Counted from the first letter of the stretch, positions 9,377-19,327 are shown. The stretch is 46,660 nt of DNA from JAVBOW01 sp031550615 (GCA_031550615.1 JAVBOL010000035.1:1-46660), one strand, 5' to 3'. The notes: generated by a model from the sequence alone, not told the origin. Translations and numbers: made by a program.

Positions 9377-10375
9377 GTGAACGAATTGGACGACATATTA
9401 TTACTTAAATACCTTCAGGGAGAGTGCACGAAAGAGGATTTTGAAGCGATCAACACCTGGCTTGAAAACTCGAAAGATAACAGGAAGAAACTTTTCGATC
9501 TGGAGTTAGCCTATAAGGCGCCCCTGCGCGAACTCCATTCCGAAGCGGGTGCCATGGCGGTTGCGTGGAATGGGATCACCCGGCGGATCGAGGCGTCGAA
9601 AAAGGCCATGGCAGCGGCAGATCGCAGATCGCGTATTATAAAAACGATAGGCTGGGGCAGTGCCGCGGCGATTGTAGGTATCGTTGCCGTAATGTTCTTC
9701 AACCGCCCTGTGGAGGAGAAACTAATCACTGTATCGGTTGCCGCAGACGGCCCCGTGAAGGAACTTGTGATGCCCGACGGGACGAAAATATGGCTCAACA
9801 AGGCCTCGACGCTGAAATATTCTGAATCGTTTTCACCGACCAACAGGAATGTTTCGCTCGACGGTGAGGCATACTTCGAGGTTACGAAAGACAGCGAATC
9901 GCCCTTTACGGTCAAGAGCCGTACGATGCGTGTAAAGGTGCTCGGTACTACCTTCAACATAAATGACAATGCCGGCGCCTCGATAGCCGAAACCACGCTT
10001 GTGGAGGGCGAGGTGGAGGTTAAGGGTAACAACGGCGAAGGGCACGTCATACTCTCTCCCGGCCAGCGTGCCGAGTTGGACCTCTCCGCAAGGCGCATGA
10101 GCATTAAACTGGTCAACGCGAAACTCGACGCCGTATGGCACAACAACCTCATCCCGTTCAACGACACCCCCCTGTACGAAATCGTCCGCACACTCGAAGG
10201 GCTTTACCGCGTCGACATAGACCTTGCCCCCGGTTCGTACGACAATAAGCGTTACACGGGCTTCATACGCCGCAAAGACAGTATCGGCGACGTGCTGGAA
10301 TCGCTCTGTAACTCGATACCGATGACATATTCCGTAAAAGGTAAGTACATTACCATAAAGCCGGCGAATAAATAA
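9377..10375 (+). CDS. FecR-family transmembrane anti-sigma factor
   Basis: 332 residues from a GTG start (MNELDDILLLKYLQGE), with no better in-frame ATG nearby. Residues 1-85 form the cytoplasmic sigma-binding part, about 89-107 is a single membrane span (GSAAAIVGIVAVMFF), about 120-225 is the FecR domain (MPDGTKIWLNKASTLKY, VSLDGEAYFEVTKD, VLGTTFNIN, TTLVEGEVEV, LSPGQRAEL), and about 255-330 is the DUF4974 C-terminal domain that resembles STN. It should hold the sigma factor inactive until the STN domain of the loaded SusC contacts its periplasmic part. It lies 54 nt after the sigma gene and is followed by a strong bidirectional terminator. Confidence 0.93.
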   Translation: MNELDDILLLKYLQGECTKEDFEAINTWLENSKDNRKKLFDLELAYKAPLRELHSEAGAMAVAWNGITRRIEASKKAMAAADRRSRIIKTIGWGSAAAIVGIVAVMFFNRPVEEKLITVSVAADGPVKELVMPDGTKIWLNKASTLKYSESFSPTNRNVSLDGEAYFEVTKDSESPFTVKSRTMRVKVLGTTFNINDNAGASIAETTLVEGEVEVKGNNGEGHVILSPGQRAELDLSARRMSIKLVNAKLDAVWHNNLIPFNDTPLYEIVRTLEGLYRVDIDLAPGSYDNKRYTGFIRRKDSIGDVLESLCNSIPMTYSVKGKYITIKPANK

Positions 10376-10387
10376 AAGACGGTAACT

Positions 10388-10438
10388 GAAAAAGCAGGTC
10401 GGGACAACTTTCAGATAGTTGTCCCGACCTGCTTTTTC
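10388..10438. terminator. Strong bidirectional intrinsic terminator
   Basis: A perfect 22-bp inverted repeat (10388-10409 with 10417-10438) around a 7-nt loop, with A5 on the left arm and T5 on the right arm, so it can end transcription in both directions. It separates the rightward sigma/FecR unit from the leftward regulator gene, whose stop codon lies at 10444, and isolates the two PULs from each other. Confidence 0.92.
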
Positions 10439-10443
10439 GACCC

Positions 10444-13400
10444 TTACAGCGACCCCTGTTCTCGGAATGCCACCGGGGTCAGGCCGTAGAGCATGCGGAA
10501 CGATTTGATGAAGTAGCTCGGCGAATTGAAGCCGACCATGAAAGCCACCTCGCCGACCGATAGCTCAGGGTGCTGGCGCAGCAGCGTCACCGAATGTTTG
10601 AGCCGGATGTTGGTGATGAATTGGTTAGGGGTCTGCCCTGTGACGCCTTTGAGCTTCGAGAAGAGCATGGTGCGCCCCAACGCCATTTCCCGGGCGAATA
10701 GCACGATGTCGAAATCGGGATTCGATATGTTGCGTATAACCACCTCGACCGCCTTTTCGATCAGTTCCTCGTCCATACGGGTGGTGACCAGCATGGATGG
10801 GGTGAGCGAGGTCGAACGGGCGAATTTGGCTTGCAGGTGGGCCCGGCTGTTGACCAGGTTGTTGCACTTGGTCACCAGGATGCGTGAGTTGAACGGCTTG
10901 GCTATATAGTCGTCCGCACCGTGGCGGAAGCCTTCGAGCGCCGACTCGACGGCGACCTGGGCCGTGAGAATCACGAATGGTATGTGGCTGGTGGCGAAAT
11001 CGCCCTTCACCTTGCGGCAAAGCTCGTTGCCATCCACCCGTGGCATCATCAGGTCGGAGAGGATGATGTCGGGCGCGGACGAATCGAGTTTTTGCAGCGC
11101 ATCCTGCCCGTCGCACGCTTCGACGACCTTATACAGAGGGGTGAAAAGTGCGACCAACAGTCCGCGCAGTTCGTCGTTGTCCTCCACGATCATAATGGTG
11201 GGCATCTCTTCGATGCCGGTTTCGCTGCGTGAGCGCATCACCTCCTCGATAAACCGCGCGTCGACAGCCCCGAGGTCTTCGATGCACTTGCTGTCCTCGT
11301 CCTTTTTGGTGTGCAGGTACTCTTGCGGGATGTGCTCCTTGCCCATTGGGATGCTGACGGTGAACACAGAGCCTTGCCCCGGTTCGCTGTCCAGCGAAAT
11401 ATGGCCGTAGTGGGCCACCACAATCCCCTTGGTGATGCTCAGCCCCAGCCCCGAGCCCAACACGCCATCGCCCTTGTGCGGGGCCTGATAGAAGGGGTCG
11501 AAGATATGTTGCTGATGGCGCGCCTCGATGCCGCTTCCCGTGTCGGACACCTTGACCACCGCGTTATCCTGGGCTGCGATGAGCGAAACGGTGATCTCGC
11601 CGCCGGCTTTGGTGTACTTAAAGGCGTTGGAAAGCAGGTTGTAGAACACCTTTTCCAGTTGCTCCGCGTCGCACCAAACCTCTACCGGGGTGTCGGGGTG
11701 CTCGAATGAAAAGCGGATGCTGCGCTCGGCGGCATATTCGCGGAAAGTGAGGTACACTTTACCCAATAACGCCACCATGTCGTGGCCCGAGAAGGCCATT
11801 TGCTGGAAATCCTGCTCCTGGCGCTTGAAATCGAGCAATTCGTTTATCAGGCGATTGATCTTATTGAGGTTGCCCTGTATGCCGATCATGCGGTTATATA
11901 CGGACGGCGAGATGTCCGGCTTCTGCATTATGGCGTCGCACTGGCTCTGGATCAGCGTTACCGGGGTGCGCAGTTCGTGCGAAACATAGGTGAAGAAGCG
12001 CACCTTGGACTGGGTCATCTCCTGCACCTGTACTTTCTCGCGTTTTTCGAGTTCGAGCGACGCCCTGAGCCGTAGTTTCGAGATGTAGAAACGTGTCAGC
12101 CACACGGCGGTCGACAGCACGATAACGACCATGATAAGAATGGCCCACGCGGTCTTATAAAATGGCGGGTGCATGGTTATCGTCAGGGCGTTATATGCTA
12201 TCGTGGCGTGGCTGTGGCCGTCTACGCTGCGTATTTCGAGGCGGTAGGTCTTCGGTTCGAGGTTCGTGAAGATGATGGGCTGTCCCTTTACTCCTTTGAT
12301 CCACTCGTTGCTGAAACCCTTCAGGCGGTACTCTGTGCGGGCGTTCTCATAGGGCGCGTAACTCGATGTGGCGTAGTTTATGGCTATCGTCGAGTGACGC
12401 GGATAGAGGTCGATCTGATTCTGGTAGAGCATCGATTCGGTAAGTATGCCGTCCTGCCCGTCCACCGCCACCTCTTTGTTGTTGACCGACAGCGAGGTGA
12501 AATAGAGGTTCATCGGGCGGCTGACCCGCATAAGGTTATTCTCGTTGAAGGAGATCAGCGATTTATAGCCGCACACGTAGATGTCGTGCGCAGCGTCCAC
12601 GTAGAGCCCGTACGGCAGGATGTCCGACACGGGGAATCCGCTGCCCGCGTCGTAGTTGTAAAAGACGCCCTGGTCGGGATCATAGCGCACAAACCCCTTG
12701 TTGGTGGCCAGCAGCAGGTAACCCGCCTCGGACTCTTTGATGTCGAGGATATAGTCGTTTATCAGGCCGCTGTTAGAGCTGTTGATCGAAGTGAAACTGT
12801 TCGATTCGGGCTCATAACGGAACAGTCCGCCGCCAGACGAGCCGAGCCAGATCCGCCCCCGGCTGTCGGCGAAGAAGACCAGTATGTGGTTGGGTCCCAG
12901 CGGCGAGTCGAGCTCGCAAAAATACTCTTCAGAGCGTCCGCTTTTCATATTGTGCCTTACCACGCCCTCGGAGGCGGCCACCCAGCAGTTGCCCTGACTG
13001 TCGAGCATCATGTCGGATATGTATTTCCCCGACGCTTCGGCGCTGAGTTTAGTGCACCGTGACGTGGCGACGTCGAAGAGCACCACGCCCCGGTGGGTGG
13101 CCAGCAGCAGTTCCCCCTCGCCGTATGGGATTATGCGGCGGATGTTGTTGTTGGGCAGCGAATTCGGGTTGCCCGGTTGGCTGCGGAACACCTGGACTTT
13201 ACCGGTCGCGATATCCAGGCGGTTCAGGCCGCCCAGCAGCGTACCCACCCACAGCACGCCATGCCGCTTGTCGAGCCACAGCGATTTGATGCTGCCCGAG
13301 GAAAGCATGCCTTCGCCATACTCCCTGATCGTACCCCGGGCCGGGTTATAGCGGATCAGGCCCGTGCCTTCGGTGCCCATCCACAGGTCGCCCTGCCCGT

Positions 13401-14451
13401 TGTCGGTCATGCAGCTTATAACCGACAGACGCGGGTTGGCGAACAGTTGGCGGTGGAATGTGTAAACGTCGTTTTCGCGGTTATAGATGCTTATTCCGCC
13501 AAAGTACGAGCCTATCCACATCGTGCCCTGGTGGTCTTTGATTATGCACCAGATCGAAGAGTGGGAGAGTGAGTGCGGATCCTGGTTGGAGTGGTCGGCG
13601 TGCCTGAAAGCCTGTGTCTGGGGGTCTAAGATATTTACGCCCTTCATCGTGCCTATCCAGTAATGCCCCTGGTCGTCCTCGCACACGGCGCGCACGTAGT
13701 CGTCCGAGAGCGATTGCCTGTCTTTCGGGTCGTGGCGCATGTTCGTCACCGCGCCGGATATGTCGATGCGGTAGAGCCCGTTGCGCTGTGTGGCCACCCA
13801 CATGTTATGCTTCGAGTCTTCGTAGATGTTGACCACACGCCGGTCGGGCAGCACCGTGGTCTGCTTGCGGTTGGCGTCTATGATGCGCACCCCCGCCGAC
13901 ACCGTGCCCACCCACAGGAAGCCCGAGGAGGATTCGTAAAGGCAGCTTATGCGTGCGCTGTCGTCCAGTGAGCAGTATTCCTCCAGGCTGTCGCCCTGCA
14001 TGCGGTATATCGTGTTCTCGGACGAAGCCCATAGCCTGTCGCGGGTGTGGGCTATCGCCTGTATGCCCGCGCGGCGGATGGTATGGAACTTTTCGGTGCG
14101 CATGTCCATGCGGCACAGGGCGTATTTGCACAGTACGTAAAGGTTGCCGTTGTGGTCGCCGCAGACGGTTTTTATATTATTCGAAAAGAGCGTGGTCGCG
14201 TCACCTGCCACAGGGCGGAAAGTCTTGACGCGCGAACCGTCATAGCGGTTCAGGCCGTCCTGGGTGCCGACCCAGACCATGTTGAACTCGTCCTGGTAGA
14301 TCGACGTTACGCACGACTGTGAGAGCCCCTGCTCGATGCCCAGGCTCGAAAAACGAAAATTATCCTGTCCTGCCGCCGTATTATGCGCCACAGCCACCGC
14401 GAATATCGCGGTGGCTATGACACTAAAGCGGGATGTGAAAGTTTTTTGCAT
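10444..14451 (-). CDS. Hybrid two-component system sensor/regulator (HTCS) for the second PUL
   Basis: 1335 residues from ATG at 14451; an upstream in-frame TTG at 14457 is less likely. After a signal peptide come about 14 beta-propeller repeats (residues 30-650, e.g. MVWVGTQDGLNRYDG), a Y_Y_Y domain (about 680-760), a membrane span (about 771-793), HisKA with SHELRTPVTLI (His near 828), a HATPase with NLLSNAFKYT and DTGSGI (about 925-1037), a receiver with SDLMMPRVDG (about 1082-1205) and an AraC-type DNA-binding domain at the C-terminus. All phosphotransfer residues are present. The propeller binds a PUL-derived oligosaccharide in the periplasm and the AraC part activates the PUL. It is last in the leftward run, 47 nt after the GH43 gene, so it may also be autoregulated. 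Confidence 0.95.
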   Translation of the reverse strand: MQKTFTSRFSVIATAIFAVAVAHNTAAGQDNFRFSSLGIEQGLSQSCVTSIYQDEFNMVWVGTQDGLNRYDGSRVKTFRPVAGDATTLFSNNIKTVCGDHNGNLYVLCKYALCRMDMRTEKFHTIRRAGIQAIAHTRDRLWASSENTIYRMQGDSLEEYCSLDDSARISCLYESSSGFLWVGTVSAGVRIIDANRKQTTVLPDRRVVNIYEDSKHNMWVATQRNGLYRIDISGAVTNMRHDPKDRQSLSDDYVRAVCEDDQGHYWIGTMKGVNILDPQTQAFRHADHSNQDPHSLSHSSIWCIIKDHQGTMWIGSYFGGISIYNRENDVYTFHRQLFANPRLSVISCMTDNGQGDLWMGTEGTGLIRYNPARGTIREYGEGMLSSGSIKSLWLDKRHGVLWVGTLLGGLNRLDIATGKVQVFRSQPGNPNSLPNNNIRRIIPYGEGELLLATHRGVVLFDVATSRCTKLSAEASGKYISDMMLDSQGNCWVAASEGVVRHNMKSGRSEEYFCELDSPLGPNHILVFFADSRGRIWLGSSGGGLFRYEPESNSFTSINSSNSGLINDYILDIKESEAGYLLLATNKGFVRYDPDQGVFYNYDAGSGFPVSDILPYGLYVDAAHDIYVCGYKSLISFNENNLMRVSRPMNLYFTSLSVNNKEVAVDGQDGILTESMLYQNQIDLYPRHSTIAINYATSSYAPYENARTEYRLKGFSNEWIKGVKGQPIIFTNLEPKTYRLEIRSVDGHSHATIAYNALTITMHPPFYKTAWAILIMVVIVLSTAVWLTRFYISKLRLRASLELEKREKVQVQEMTQSKVRFFTYVSHELRTPVTLIQSQCDAIMQKPDISPSVYNRMIGIQGNLNKINRLINELLDFKRQEQDFQQMAFSGHDMVALLGKVYLTFREYAAERSIRFSFEHPDTPVEVWCDAEQLEKVFYNLLSNAFKYTKAGGEITVSLIAAQDNAVVKVSDTGSGIEARHQQHIFDPFYQAPHKGDGVLGSGLGLSITKGIVVAHYGHISLDSEPGQGSVFTVSIPMGKEHIPQEYLHTKKDEDSKCIEDLGAVDARFIEEVMRSRSETGIEEMPTIMIVEDNDELRGLLVALFTPLYKVVEACDGQDALQKLDSSAPDIILSDLMMPRVDGNELCRKVKGDFATSHIPFVILTAQVAVESALEGFRHGADDYIAKPFNSRILVTKCNNLVNSRAHLQAKFARSTSLTPSMLVTTRMDEELIEKAVEVVIRNISNPDFDIVLFAREMALGRTMLFSKLKGVTGQTPNQFITNIRLKHSVTLLRQHPELSVGEVAFMVGFNSPSYFIKSFRMLYGLTPVAFREQGSL

Positions 14452-14498
14452 CCCCAAAGAAACGAGTTTTTTTGAAAAAAAAGTATTCCCGAAGTTCG

Positions 14499-16313
14499 TT
14501 AATCAACTTTATCACCGATCATTTTTCCTTCGCTCACCCCATTACCGTTGTAGGCGTCGACGCGGTACCAGTAGGGCTGCCCCTTGGTGAGTATGTGTAT
14601 CAGCAGTTTAGCATTTTCGCCGCCCTTGACCTGCACGGCAAGGTTCAGGTAGTCGGGTTGGTAGCCGAAACGCACCAGGTAACCGTCGGCATCGGCCACG
14701 GGCGTCCAGTTGAGCTGTGCATAGCGCTCGTCCTGCCTGTCGCGCTCCACTTCGAGTTCTTTGACCCTGGCCGGGGCCTTGCCGTAGGCATGTCCGAACA
14801 GGCGCAGATCGCGCACGGCGAATTTGCCGCCGTCCATCGCGCGGACGCACTCCACCTTTACGTATGCCGCGTCGATAGGTTTGTCGAGCGTGAAATATTC
14901 GTGGGGGTTGACCCTCGTGTTGGCCGAGCGGTCGGCGATTACGTCCCAATTTTGCCCGTCCATGGATGCCGAAAGTACGTAGGCGGTGTAGTCTTCCGTG
15001 GCGATAAGGGTGGTGTCTACGTCCTGCTCACCGAAGTTGAGCTGTACGGCGGCGATGCGCTTGCGTCCGCCCAGGTCCATTTGCAGCCATTCGCCTTTTT
15101 CGCCGGTCTGGGCGCTCCACCATGTGCGCACGTTCTCATCCGAGGCCAGCGCGGCGGAGTGCCCTTCCAGGGTCGAGGATGCCGTGCACGCTGCGTTATA
15201 TGAAACGTTGTTCCATCCCACCAGGTGTCCCTCTTTTTCGGGGTCGAAGCGGCGTTGCGGTACCACCATCGGGTAGTCACCCAGCAGCGTGTGCACCTTC
15301 ATGCGCCCTTGCTTGTCGAAAGATACGGGGAACAGGCCCAGGCGGCGCTCGAATTCATCGCGGTTGCCCACCCACATGGTGCTCACTTCCCACCAGTTGC
15401 CGTAACGGTCCTTGAATACGCTGCTGTGCCCTGCGCTGCCGATAAAGCCGCCCGCTTTGAGCGAAACAGGGTTGTAGGGCATCTCCACGTAGTCGCGGTC
15501 TGGCTTGTCGCTCTCCATCACCACGTCGCAATACCAGATGCTGAGCGTGCCGGGGGTGGCGAACTGCATATAGTAGCGTCCGTTGTGCTCGATGGCCCAC
15601 GACCCTTCGGTGCACGGCAGCCGCTCGAAACGCCCTTTCCATGCCGAAGCGTCTACCTCGTCCCACAGTTCGCGGCGACCGAGGTGGTAGCCCGATTTGG
15701 TGTCGTTGACGTCGGTGATGTAGTCCAGCAACAGGCGCTCCGAACCGGGGATCTCCTGCAGGGTGGCGGGGTCGAGCTCGAAACACTTGATCGACTGGTC
15801 GGCGCCCAGGCCGTGGAATATGAAGTAACGCCCTTTGTCGATATATATCGTCGGGTCGGACACGCGGCGTATCTCGCTGGCCACCTCCCATACACCTGCG
15901 GCTGGGTCGGCGCTGCGGATGATCTTGACGGTCTTTTGCGTGCGGTCGCGGTTTAGCTTCATGAAATAGACGTAGTTATCGTCGGCGGCGACACCCGGGG
16001 CGACGTAGCATCCGTTGTTGAATGCCGCCTCTTCGACCTCGGCGTTGAATCGCACGTCGGTCCAGTTGATAAGGTCCTCCGAAACGCGGTAACCGCCCGT
16101 GTCATGGGTCGAGAAGAGGTAATATTTGTCCTTGAACAGCACGATCACCGGGTCGGCGGCGTGACGCGCCGTGGTGGCGCGGAACGTGCCCCAACCGTAG
16201 TCCAGGTCGAGCGGGTTACAGAAGGTGGGGTCGCTCGGGGCGATGTCCTTCGGGGTTTTGGCGCAACATCCGCTTACCAGCAGCGCGGCCAACAGTATCC
16301 ATGAATTTTTCAT
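14499..16313 (-). CDS. GH43-superfamily glycosidase with CBM32 and FnIII domains (lipoprotein)
   Basis: 604 residues from ATG at 16313, which gives a clean lipoprotein signal (VSGC, Cys16); an ATG six codons upstream (16331) would overlap the preceding gene. The five-bladed propeller at about 30-350 shows the GH43 triad: D54 in ADPVIV (base), D153 in SDPTIY and E236 in TEGSWAIEHNG (acid). Next come a CBM32/F5-8C module at about 370-510 (WWSAQTGEKGEWLQMDLGG, VRDLRLFGHA) and a fibronectin-III domain at about 515-604. Family members remove arabinose, xylose or galactose side groups; the substrate here is unknown. After Cys16 there is no acidic export signal, so it may face the periplasm. The gene follows the 999-residue enzyme gene by 11 nt. 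Confidence 0.85.
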   Translation of the reverse strand: MKNSWILLAALLVSGCCAKTPKDIAPSDPTFCNPLDLDYGWGTFRATTARHAADPVIVLFKDKYYLFSTHDTGGYRVSEDLINWTDVRFNAEVEEAAFNNGCYVAPGVAADDNYVYFMKLNRDRTQKTVKIIRSADPAAGVWEVASEIRRVSDPTIYIDKGRYFIFHGLGADQSIKCFELDPATLQEIPGSERLLLDYITDVNDTKSGYHLGRRELWDEVDASAWKGRFERLPCTEGSWAIEHNGRYYMQFATPGTLSIWYCDVVMESDKPDRDYVEMPYNPVSLKAGGFIGSAGHSSVFKDRYGNWWEVSTMWVGNRDEFERRLGLFPVSFDKQGRMKVHTLLGDYPMVVPQRRFDPEKEGHLVGWNNVSYNAACTASSTLEGHSAALASDENVRTWWSAQTGEKGEWLQMDLGGRKRIAAVQLNFGEQDVDTTLIATEDYTAYVLSASMDGQNWDVIADRSANTRVNPHEYFTLDKPIDAAYVKVECVRAMDGGKFAVRDLRLFGHAYGKAPARVKELEVERDRQDERYAQLNWTPVADADGYLVRFGYQPDYLNLAVQVKGGENAKLLIHILTKGQPYWYRVDAYNGNGVSEGKMIGDKVD

Positions 16314-16324
16314 ATCCGTGAGTT

Positions 16325-19324
16325 TTACCATATTTCAATTACAGGTGCGTCGGGCGAGGTGCGCGGGAAGATCAGCGCGGTGCGGCCTTTGTCATAGTCG
16401 TCGCCCGGTTCGCGCAGTTCGCGCGCCACGATGAATGTCACCCCGTCCGCGGCGTGGCGCTTAACCAGGTCGGTCACGTCGAGCCAGTGCGCTGCTTTTT
16501 CCCCCGTCGCGGTGATCTGGCCGGCTACGAAAGCGGTCTGGCCTACGCCGGTTACACGTGCGCCGTTGGTTTCATCGCCCAACGCTGGGGCGTTGTTCCA
16601 GGTCAGGGACTTTTCCGTCCAGCCGCTTTCCCCGGTGGCGTAGACGTGCATGCGCATCGGCTTGCCGCCATTGGGGCAGACGGCGCTAAGGCGCAGCATA
16701 ATGCGGTTGGCCTGTCCGACAGCCTTTTTATCGAGCGTGAAGTGGATATATCCTGCATAATTGTCCTCGCCCGTGCGCGAGTCGAGTTGCACGGCGATCT
16801 CTTTGCCGCCTTGCGCGGTTGCGGCGAACTTACCGCCGCGCACCGCCGCCGTGCGGTCGGCCTTGACGGTAGAGGGTTTGCGCTGCGAAAGGGGAATGGT
16901 CAGCAGCGACACGCTCTGTCCGCCGAGCGTGAGGTCGAGCACGCCTCCGCGCCCGAGGGTGAGGGGGGTGGCTTCGCCGTAGAGGGCGGGGCCGACCGTT
17001 TCTTTCACGGCTTTGCTTCCTTCCTTCAGCCCGAGCTTGCCCAGGTCGAGGCTCAGGGGCATATCGCGCGCATCGCGCTGCACGAGCCATACATACATGT
17101 TGCCGGCCAGCGAGTCTACCGAGGCGCAGACGTCGACGTCGGGGTCTTCGACATCCATACTGCATTCGAGCAGCGGACGACTGTTTTTAAAGCCCTTGGC
17201 AAAGAGCCTTACGACCTCTGCCGTACGGTGAAGGCCGCTAACGTCCCAACTTTCCGGGGCCGCGCTGAGGGTGCCCGGACCGAACAACTTGACTTCGCGC
17301 ACTATGGCGGCGGTGTTGTCCTGCGTGCTAAGGCGTAGGCGCGAAGCCTCGATAGCGGGGTCGAAAGTGAGGAACACCTGCGCGTAGCGCGACTCTTTCT
17401 CCTGGGAGACTTTTTCCCATTTCGCTCCGTTCCACGCTTCGAGCGTGAAGGTGCGCATGCGGTCGGGGGCGGTGAATTCGCCGCCTTCGGAACCGGTGTA
17501 GAATGCCATTCCGCCCAAAAGGGTGGGGGCGCCGAGCTCTATTTCGATCCATTTGCCGCCCGGTGCGGAGCAGCGCCAGGCGCTCAGATCGCCCTTATTG
17601 CCGTCGGTAACGGACGCTGCGGCGAAACCTTCGTCACTCGCCGAGGCGGTGACCGTTTTGCCCAACGCCAGGTTTTGGTAGGCGTCCTCGGCATAACGAG
17701 CGCCTTTCCATGTGTGGTGGTGTCCCGATTTGATGCCGCGCGGATAGGTCGAACTGGCGGTGTTGGCGAATTTAAAGGCCCACATGCCATAGCCTCCGCC
17801 GCGCATCACGTTGGCGTATATGCCTGCCCACTCGGTGAAGAGCGAGGGCGAGTCCATCGTCTCCTCCTTGTCGATCAGGTAGGCGTTCATCCATCGGCCT
17901 ATCTCGGTGAACACCACCGGTTTGGTGCGGTGCTGCGGGTGGTTTTCGCGCAAAAGTGCGTCGATGCCCTGCACCTTGTTGGCATAGCCGAGGGCAGGTA
18001 CGTTATACGAGTGGGTCGAGAAAATGTCGATCTGGTCGCGGCCCGTATTTTCGCCGCGGTAGTCTATTCCCTCGCTGGCGGCGATACGCGCCCACCAGTC
18101 GGTGTTTGTGCCGGCTGTCACCGGTCCTACGAAACGTGCTGCGATCTGCCTGTCGTAACGCGCGTTGACGTCTTCGACCGCGCAATGCACGGCGTCGGAT
18201 ACGACCCTGCTCATTTCGATCCACACGTCGAGGGGCACCGGGCCCGCATGGCGGTGGTTGGGCTCGTTGAGCATGGCGAACATTCCCACCCAGCCCTTTT
18301 GTGCGCAATGGTAGGCCAGCGCGTAATAACGCTGCCACGCCACCCATTTGCCGCTCCACGAGCGGTCGGGGAATTTGGTGCCCATTTGCAGTATCACCTC
18401 CACGCCCAGGCGGCGCAACTCGCCCAGGGCGTAGTCGAGCTCCATCGAGTTGGTAGACCACTCGACGGACGAGCACACGCGGTTAATCGAATCCCAGCGG
18501 ATCATGCCGCTTTTTACCGGATCGCGGCGAAGGGCGGCTTTGCGTTTTTCGAAACCGGCGAGGTCTTCGATCCCGTCGCCGTTGTCGACCCACGGGCGAG
18601 GCACGTAGCTATCGAGCGAGGCCCAAAGGCGCACGGAGTTGACCCCGGCATATTCCATCCAGCCCGAGGCGTTGCTGCCCGGTATGTAATAACCCTGGTT
18701 ATAGCCAACATACTGCATCGTGCGTCCTGTCACGCGTGGCGCTACCGTGGCGTTGATGCGCGGGGCTTTGGCTGAGAGTTGCTCCGTGCGGTCGGCGGTC
18801 ACCGGACGGCCCATAGCGGCGTTTTCACGGCCCCAGCCTTCGAATTCGAGGATGCGGATCGATTCGCCGTCGGTGGAGTGTATCCGCCAGCGGAAAGAGG
18901 TGATCTGCGCCGGAAAGCAGAAAGAGACGCGGTCGAGGCGGTTTTCGGTGGTCATCGTACCTGGGATGTCCGTCCAGTTGGCGTCGTCCCAGTATTGCAG
19001 CACGAAATTCTTCATGTTCCAGAACCCGGCAGACTGGCCGTTCTCGGCAGGACGTTTCTCCTGGGCGGGTATGCCTGTGTAGATCACTATCGAGTCGAGC
19101 GAAGCGTAGAACGGCAGTTCCACCTCAAGCACGTGCGGCGGTCGCGAATGGGGCATCGATATCCAGCGCGAGGCGCGCGACTGTTCGCCGTCGATAGCCT
19201 TCGAGGCCGGATAGGCGGTCATCTGTGTCGACGCGTGGGCCACGCCGCGCCTGAAAAGGTTGTCGGCGGCGGCGGTGCGCAGGGCGCATGAAAGTGCAAG
19301 GCCGATTATAAGCAGGTATCTCAT
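16325..19324 (-). CDS. Large clan GH-A glycoside hydrolase with two CBM32-like modules and a DNRLRE domain
   Basis: 999 residues with a signal peptide (cleavage near TAAA, residue 20). Residues about 25-165 form a CBM32/discoidin-like module. Residues about 200-545 form a TIM barrel with clan GH-A features: MLNEPNH (E354, probable acid/base), THSY, and VVFTEIGRW (E474, probable nucleophile). A second CBM32-like module covers about 550-690 (LALGKTVTASASDEGFAAAS). The C-terminal 200 residues (about 800-999) resemble a DNRLRE/CBM96-type carbohydrate-binding domain (MRMHVYATGESGW, SLTWNNAP). I cannot place the barrel in a specific GH family; GH39-, GH5- and GH86-like enzymes are candidates. It lies 3 nt after the GH2-like gene. 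Secreted to the periplasm or outside. Hydrolase assignment is good, substrate unknown. Confidence 0.8.
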   Translation of the reverse strand: MRYLLIIGLALSCALRTAAADNLFRRGVAHASTQMTAYPASKAIDGEQSRASRWISMPHSRPPHVLEVELPFYASLDSIVIYTGIPAQEKRPAENGQSAGFWNMKNFVLQYWDDANWTDIPGTMTTENRLDRVSFCFPAQITSFRWRIHSTDGESIRILEFEGWGRENAAMGRPVTADRTEQLSAKAPRINATVAPRVTGRTMQYVGYNQGYYIPGSNASGWMEYAGVNSVRLWASLDSYVPRPWVDNGDGIEDLAGFEKRKAALRRDPVKSGMIRWDSINRVCSSVEWSTNSMELDYALGELRRLGVEVILQMGTKFPDRSWSGKWVAWQRYYALAYHCAQKGWVGMFAMLNEPNHRHAGPVPLDVWIEMSRVVSDAVHCAVEDVNARYDRQIAARFVGPVTAGTNTDWWARIAASEGIDYRGENTGRDQIDIFSTHSYNVPALGYANKVQGIDALLRENHPQHRTKPVVFTEIGRWMNAYLIDKEETMDSPSLFTEWAGIYANVMRGGGYGMWAFKFANTASSTYPRGIKSGHHHTWKGARYAEDAYQNLALGKTVTASASDEGFAAASVTDGNKGDLSAWRCSAPGGKWIEIELGAPTLLGGMAFYTGSEGGEFTAPDRMRTFTLEAWNGAKWEKVSQEKESRYAQVFLTFDPAIEASRLRLSTQDNTAAIVREVKLFGPGTLSAAPESWDVSGLHRTAEVVRLFAKGFKNSRPLLECSMDVEDPDVDVCASVDSLAGNMYVWLVQRDARDMPLSLDLGKLGLKEGSKAVKETVGPALYGEATPLTLGRGGVLDLTLGGQSVSLLTIPLSQRKPSTVKADRTAAVRGGKFAATAQGGKEIAVQLDSRTGEDNYAGYIHFTLDKKAVGQANRIMLRLSAVCPNGGKPMRMHVYATGESGWTEKSLTWNNAPALGDETNGARVTGVGQTAFVAGQITATGEKAAHWLDVTDLVKRHAADGVTFIVARELREPGDDYDKGRTALIFPRTSPDAPVIEIW

Positions 19325-19327
19325 CGT

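Noticed and set aside
10388..10438. Long inverted repeat considered as a mobile-element end or attachment site
   Set aside because: Its A/T-flanked symmetric stem with a 7-nt loop between convergent genes is fully explained as a bidirectional terminator.
17675..18775. 366-codon plus-strand open frame
   Set aside because: Shadow of the 999-residue enzyme on the minus strand; rich in H, R, V and A without any recognisable motif.
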